The notes under the pieces were generated by a model. It saw only the letters and a list, made by a program, of their open reading frames with translations, was not told the DNA's origin and did no database searches. From positions 1 through 64,000 of the forward strand of contig NZ_JXXU01000017.1 in NCBI RefSeq assembly GCF_000967495.1: a DNA stretch of 64,000 nucleotides. Reading direction: 5' to 3'. The translations under genes and the position numbers were made by a program. This stretch comes from Vibrio neptunius (GTDB lineage: Bacteria > Pseudomonadota > Gammaproteobacteria > Enterobacterales > Vibrionaceae). This document shows, piece by piece, positions 58,986-64,000 of this stretch. Positions within the stretch are counted from its first letter, which is position 1; the number at the start of each line of letters is the position of its first letter.

Positions 58986-60241
58986 CCCCAACATTTATGC
59001 TTGCCTGGAAGAGTGTCCGTAACCGTCGTGTCACCGCCATTCTGACCATATTAACCGTCGCTATTTCGGTCATACTACTTTTGGGGGTAGAAAGGATCCG
59101 TACCCAAGCCAAAAGCAGCTTTGCTAATACAATTTCAGGAACTGACCTGATCGTCGGTGGACGTTCTGGTCAAGTAAACTTGCTACTTTACTCAGTGTTT
59201 CGCATCGGCAACGCTACCAATAACATTGACTGGAAAAGTTATCAGGAATTCAGTAATCATCGTTCTGTGAAGTGGGCGATACCTATTTCTCTCGGAGACT
59301 CACACAAAGGCTTCCGCGTGATGGGCACCAATCATAGCTATTTTGAACACTATCGCTACGGCAAAAAACAAAACATCTCCATCGCTGAGGGACGAGAATT
59401 TGATGGTTTATTTGAAACCGTCATTGGCTCCGATGTTGCCCGCTCTCTCGGGTACAATATAGGCACAGAAATCATTATTGCCCACGGTATCAGTGACGTT
59501 GGCTTCAGTCGTCATGACAACCTGCCGTTTAAAGTGGTCGGTATCTTAGCTCCGACAGGCACCCCAGTTGATAAAACCGTACATGTCTCACTCGAAGCAA
59601 TTGAAGCGATTCACGTTGGCTGGGAATCTGGAGCCCACTTGGGCAATACACCAAGTGCTGAGCACCTTGAAAAGCAAAACTTTCAGCCAAAACAAATTAC
59701 TGCCATGCTTCTTGGCCTGAATTCGAAAATTCAGACCTTTGCTCTGCAGCGCCAGATCAACACTTACCCTAAAGAACCGCTGAGTGCCATCCTACCGGGC
59801 GTTGCGCTGCATGAATTGTGGGGGATGATGTCGGTGGCAGAGCAAGCCCTGATGGCAGTTTCGGTATTCGTGGTCATTGCCGGACTACTGGGAATGTTGT
59901 CGAGTTTACTGACTAGCTTACAGGAAAGACGTCGAGAGATGGCCATTCTAAGAGCAATGGGAGCGAGACCAAGGCATGTTCTCTCTCTGTTAGTTCTCGA
60001 AGCCAGTGCTTTAACCTTAGTTGGCTTAGTTGTCGGTGTGCTAGGTCTTTATGCTCTATTAGCCGCTATCGCACCAATCATTCAACAACAATATGGAATT
60101 AATATTGAGATGATAGCCATATCCCATTATGAGTGGATATTGCTTGCAGCTGTGCAGTTAGCAGGTACTGTAATCGGCTTAATTCCAGCATTCCGTGCAT
60201 ACAGACAATCCCTTAGTGACGGGATGACAATTCGGGTTTAA
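58982..60241 (+). CDS. Zinc uptake ABC transporter permease (MacB/FtsX type)
   Basis: 419 aa. One N-terminal helix (about 15-38, VTAILTILTVAISVILLLGV), a large periplasmic MacB_PCD domain (about 40-275), and three C-terminal FtsX helices (about 290-315, 330-370, 380-405) with RRREMAILRAMGARPRHV, the coupling helix of the family. Such permeases often act as mechanotransmission units rather than true importers. Placement between the ATPase and the DUF3299 protein and the Zur box upstream link it to zinc uptake. Confidence 0.9.
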   Translation: MTPTFMLAWKSVRNRRVTAILTILTVAISVILLLGVERIRTQAKSSFANTISGTDLIVGGRSGQVNLLLYSVFRIGNATNNIDWKSYQEFSNHRSVKWAIPISLGDSHKGFRVMGTNHSYFEHYRYGKKQNISIAEGREFDGLFETVIGSDVARSLGYNIGTEIIIAHGISDVGFSRHDNLPFKVVGILAPTGTPVDKTVHVSLEAIEAIHVGWESGAHLGNTPSAEHLEKQNFQPKQITAMLLGLNSKIQTFALQRQINTYPKEPLSAILPGVALHELWGMMSVAEQALMAVSVFVVIAGLLGMLSSLLTSLQERRREMAILRAMGARPRHVLSLLVLEASALTLVGLVVGVLGLYALLAAIAPIIQQQYGINIEMIAISHYEWILLAAVQLAGTVIGLIPAFRAYRQSLSDGMTIRV

Positions 60242-60243
60242 AC

Positions 60244-60741
60244 ATGAAAAAGATACTAATATTAGTCATATTTGCCATGAGCGTTATGACACCCTCTATA
60301 GTCAGTGCTAAAGAAAATATTCTCAAACTGGACTGGATCGATCTGATCCCAGAGAGTGAACGAAAGCAATTCGATTCCTATGGCATGCCTGTAACTGATC
60401 ACTCTGGTCAAGCAGCAAAACAATCATTGATGGGTAAGGTCCGTCAGGAGCTCAACGGCAGTAAGGTTAAAATACCTGGTTTTGTGATTCCGTTGGAAGG
60501 AGATGAGAACAAAGTCACCGAATTTCTACTGGTACCATACTTTGGTGCATGTATTCACGTACCACCACCACCACCAAACCAGATCATCTACGTGAAATTC
60601 CCGAAGGGAGCACCAGTACAGCAACTGTGGGATGTCATCTACGTGGTCGGCACACTGAAAACAGAAACCATCAACCATGAGTTGGCTGAAACAGGTTACG
60701 TTTTAGAGGGCACCGCAATCGAAGAATACGATGACTACTAA
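60244..60741 (+). CDS. DUF3299 periplasmic protein of the zinc operon
   Basis: 165 aa. Signal peptide (MKKILILVIFAMSVMTPSIVSA) then a DUF3299 domain with GKVRQELNGSKVKIPGFVIPLEGDENKVTEFLLVPYFGACIHVPPPPPNQIIYVKF (parts). The Cys-x-His followed by a five-proline run is the most conserved part of the family. It starts 2 bp after the permease gene, so is last in the operon. Function not known; it is present in the zrg operon of vibrios. Confidence 0.88.
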   Translation: MKKILILVIFAMSVMTPSIVSAKENILKLDWIDLIPESERKQFDSYGMPVTDHSGQAAKQSLMGKVRQELNGSKVKIPGFVIPLEGDENKVTEFLLVPYFGACIHVPPPPPNQIIYVKFPKGAPVQQLWDVIYVVGTLKTETINHELAETGYVLEGTAIEEYDDY

Positions 60742-61045
60742 TAGGTATTAACATAAAAGCAACCTGTTAATTATCCGCTTTTCTTTATATGTATCTAGAG
60801 AGATAAACCAAGACGGCTAGATAGACCAGAAATAGTAGGGCAATTGACAGGTGCTTTTTCAGTTTATTCTCATTAAAAAACTTCATAAGCCCCTCAAAAA
60901 TATCGATAACAATTTTAACAACTTATTATCATTTGGCATAGCGCCAATTTTCAAGGATTGCTCACATAGTTCTTCTGGCAGCCAATCAGCTTAAGAGGTA
61001 AATTTAATTAAATACGTTTAACACTCTGATGGGCAAGGAATTCAC
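60742..61045. other. Intergenic region after the zinc operon
   Basis: 304 bp, AT-rich. It contains a probable 33-aa ORF on the minus strand (listed separately) with a Shine-Dalgarno sequence. GATAAC/GATAAT-like words (60901-60940) form only a partial Fur-like pattern. For the TIGR03899 gene, the ribosome binding site is AAGGAA near 61037. No terminator was found right after the DUF3299 gene. Confidence 0.5.
60785..60886 (-). CDS. Predicted 33-aa single-pass membrane protein
   Basis: An ORF too short for usual gene callers. Reads M-K-F-F-N-E-N-K-L-K-K-H, then a hydrophobic helix (LSIALLFLVYLAVLVYL) and SRYI. GAGGGG lies five bases before the ATG, giving a proper ribosome binding site. It has a positively charged N-terminus followed by one membrane helix. 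It is on the strand opposite to the neighbouring genes. The function is unknown; the ORF could be a small membrane subunit or a chance ORF, but the start signal favours a gene. Confidence 0.5.
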   Translation of the reverse strand: MKFFNENKLKKHLSIALLFLVYLAVLVYLSRYI

Positions 61046-61942
61046 ATGTCGGAAAAGCAAAAGCCAGTGGTTATAGAGCACGAGTCCAGCGCTGAATCAC
61101 GGCATGAAAAAAAGAAAACCTATATCAAAGATAGTGCCAGTCGGGTGATGAACATTGCTCAAACCCATGGTTTGGATGCCTTATTACAAAAAGACTCGCC
61201 AGAAAAAACGGCATTAGAACGCGCCCTCATTCGCGAGCGCCGCTACAAAGAGCAGAAACAAAAAAACCTCGAACAAATCCTTAAGCTCGCTCACCTATCC
61301 TGTAAAGATGAAACTGCGGGCGACCCCGATCAAGATTGGCTGCACCGCTTCTTCAACATGGCTCAGGAAGTACATAACACCTCAATGCAGCGCCTATGGG
61401 CACAAGTGTTAAAACGCGAAGTCACCAACCCAGGTTCAACGTCAATGAAAGCGCTCAAGGTGCTACAAGATATGTCACCTAAGGAAGCACAGACCTTGCA
61501 GCGTGCCGCCTCTTTAGCATGTAGTTTTGGTGGCGATACCAGTCGTAAGCTGTTAATTGGCTATCGGTCACAAGGGGGGATTTTCAGCTTTGGTAAGCGT
61601 AATATTACCAGCAATATCAACGTTGGTAATTTTCAGCTTCCCTACTCCAGCCTATTGGTCTTATTTGAACTTGGTCTGATGCATGGCACTGAGTTGGAGT
61701 CAGGTGAAATTGAGCTCGATTCCCCCTTACCGCTTACCTACCAGGGAAAGCAGATATCACTGCAAGCGCACAGCAAAGGAGTTCGACTTCTCTACTACCG
61801 CTTTAGCCCAACTGGCAATGAATTGTGTAAGCTACTTGGAAACAAGCCGAACATGCAGTACTACGATCAGATGGTCGCTTTGCTCAGCCAGAAATTCACT
61901 GCCAGTACAGACGTTCAGCCAAGTGTGGATACGACGGTTTAG
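61046..61942 (+). CDS. TIGR03899 family protein
   Basis: 298 aa. The sequence matches the TIGR03899 family of uncharacterised proteins in Vibrio and relatives (recognised from DWLHRFFNMAQEVHNTSMQRLWAQVLKREV, parts). Largely helical N-terminus with basic residues (EKTALERALIRERRYKEQKQKNLEQI). It contains no signal peptide or membrane segment. A DUF2806-like or LysM-free cytoplasmic role is possible. It ends immediately before the GGGAAAC tandem repeat, which overlaps no codon except the stop region. Confidence 0.8.
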   Translation: MSEKQKPVVIEHESSAESRHEKKKTYIKDSASRVMNIAQTHGLDALLQKDSPEKTALERALIRERRYKEQKQKNLEQILKLAHLSCKDETAGDPDQDWLHRFFNMAQEVHNTSMQRLWAQVLKREVTNPGSTSMKALKVLQDMSPKEAQTLQRAASLACSFGGDTSRKLLIGYRSQGGIFSFGKRNITSNINVGNFQLPYSSLLVLFELGLMHGTELESGEIELDSPLPLTYQGKQISLQAHSKGVRLLYYRFSPTGNELCKLLGNKPNMQYYDQMVALLSQKFTASTDVQPSVDTTV

Positions 61943-61995
61943 GGGAAACGGGAAACGGGAAACGGGAAACGGGAAACGGGAAACGGGAAACGGGA
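61943..61995. repeat. Heptanucleotide tandem repeat (GGGAAAC)7.6
   Basis: Seven exact copies of GGGAAAC from 61943 to 61991, then GGGA. It begins at the base after the TIGR03899 stop codon. Slippage would not change a known reading frame. It is a VNTR and may be useful as a strain marker. Confidence 0.95.
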
Positions 61996-62063
61996 TGATT
62001 ATCTCTGCCTATGAACGTTTTCTGTCAACATTCCATGTACCACAACCGACTCTCGTTACTACT

Positions 62064-62146
62064 AGAGCGCACCTCTCGAAGGGCGGAGCCCGTTCTTGAT
62101 TCTCGCGGGCGAAGTCCGATCCCGTTATCCAGAAGCGCAGCGTTCC
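62064..62146. repeat. Intergenic repeat family, copy 2
   Basis: Second copy of the element at 39834-39906: AGAGCGCACCTCTCGAAGGG, GGAGCCCG, TCTCGCGGGCGAAG, CCGAT and GAAGCGCAGCGTTCC align in the same order, with about 8 extra bases near 62129 and several substitutions. No protein is encoded. Between 61943 and 62207 I see no gene. Confidence 0.8.
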
Positions 62147-62157
62147 CGCTTTCCAAA

Positions 62158-62191
62158 ACAAAAACGCCAACCCGACAGGTTGGCGTTTTTA
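62158..62191. terminator. Terminator between the TIGR03899 gene and pgi
   Basis: AAAAACGCCAACC, CGACA loop, GGTTGGCGTTTTT. A-run and T-run on both sides allow termination from either strand. It lies 17 bp after the pgi stop on the minus strand. Confidence 0.9.
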
Positions 62192-62207
62192 CTTAGTTCG
62201 GAGCAGC

Positions 62208-63893
<1,686 letters not shown>

Positions 63894-64000
63894 CTACATT
63901 GATTGACTGAAGAGTAAGATAAACGACAGCCAGTAGAATCCCCGATTAAGCAAAAATAGTTCGGTTCTCGCATTGCAACAAGCAGCCAGAACTTTGTAAT

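Noticed and set aside
60901..60950. Fur box
   Set aside because: Only one good GATAAT half is present (AAATGATAATAAGTTG on the minus strand); the rest does not match the 19-bp consensus.
61943..61995. The GGGAAAC units as a CRISPR array
   Set aside because: Units are 7 bp without spacers; a simple tandem repeat.
62011..62196. Plus-strand ORF with Arg/Ser-rich translation before pgi
   Set aside because: It is a translation of the intergenic repeat and the terminator; no ribosome binding site.

Overview
This window is a stretch of the main chromosome of a Vibrio-like gammaproteobacterium. The reasons are a complete MSHA (mannose-sensitive haemagglutinin) type IV pilus locus, the order mshH - ssb - qstR - galU - uvrA - pglL, a zrg-type zinc uptake operon, and protein sequences of typical Vibrio character. 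It is not V. cholerae as I remember that genome, and I cannot name the species. There is no phage, insertion sequence, CRISPR array, rRNA or tRNA visible; most genes are core genes with small intergenic gaps.

Layout. (1) 41-10733, minus strand: the cell-shape/envelope operon mreB-mreC-mreD-maf-rng-yhdP-nitrilase-tldD. (2) 10887-29226, minus strand: the MSHA pilus locus in two blocks, the secretory genes mshH-I-J-K-L-M-N-E-G-F and the structural genes mshB-A-C-D-O-P-Q. MshE carries the tandem c-di-GMP-binding MshEN motif, so assembly is probably controlled by this second messenger. (3) 29372-36632: ssb (minus), then qstR (competence regulator), galU, uvrA with a clear LexA box, and a PglL-type O-oligosaccharyltransferase (plus). 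(4) 36688-41899: a class V aminotransferase, lysC preceded by a lysine riboswitch, pmbA (tldE, partner of tldD) and darP/yjgA. Repeats occupy the lysC-pmbA gap. (5) 41967-47459, minus strand: thiBPQ under a TPP riboswitch, ubiX and mpl. (6) 47774-56100: fbp, ppa, ytfP, tamB, tamA and msrA, an ordering also familiar from enterobacteria. (7) 56148-60741: a small membrane protein of unknown function, a YtfJ-like protein, and a zinc operon that starts with a near-perfect Zur box, then a small His/Cys membrane protein, a His-rich ZrgA, an ABC ATPase, a FtsX/MacB-like permease and a DUF3299 protein. (8) 60785-63860: a 33-codon membrane ORF, a TIGR03899 protein, a heptanucleotide tandem repeat, a second copy of the intergenic repeat, and pgi.

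The items most worth a second look are the Zur-box-led small membrane protein at the head of the zinc operon, the unlisted 33-aa membrane ORF at 60785-60886, the intergenic repeat family (39834-39906 and 62064-62146) with a neighbouring 103-bp imperfect palindrome, and the slippage-prone tandem repeats in zrgA and after the TIGR03899 gene. All family assignments are by reading the translated sequences and from memory of the families; no search was run.
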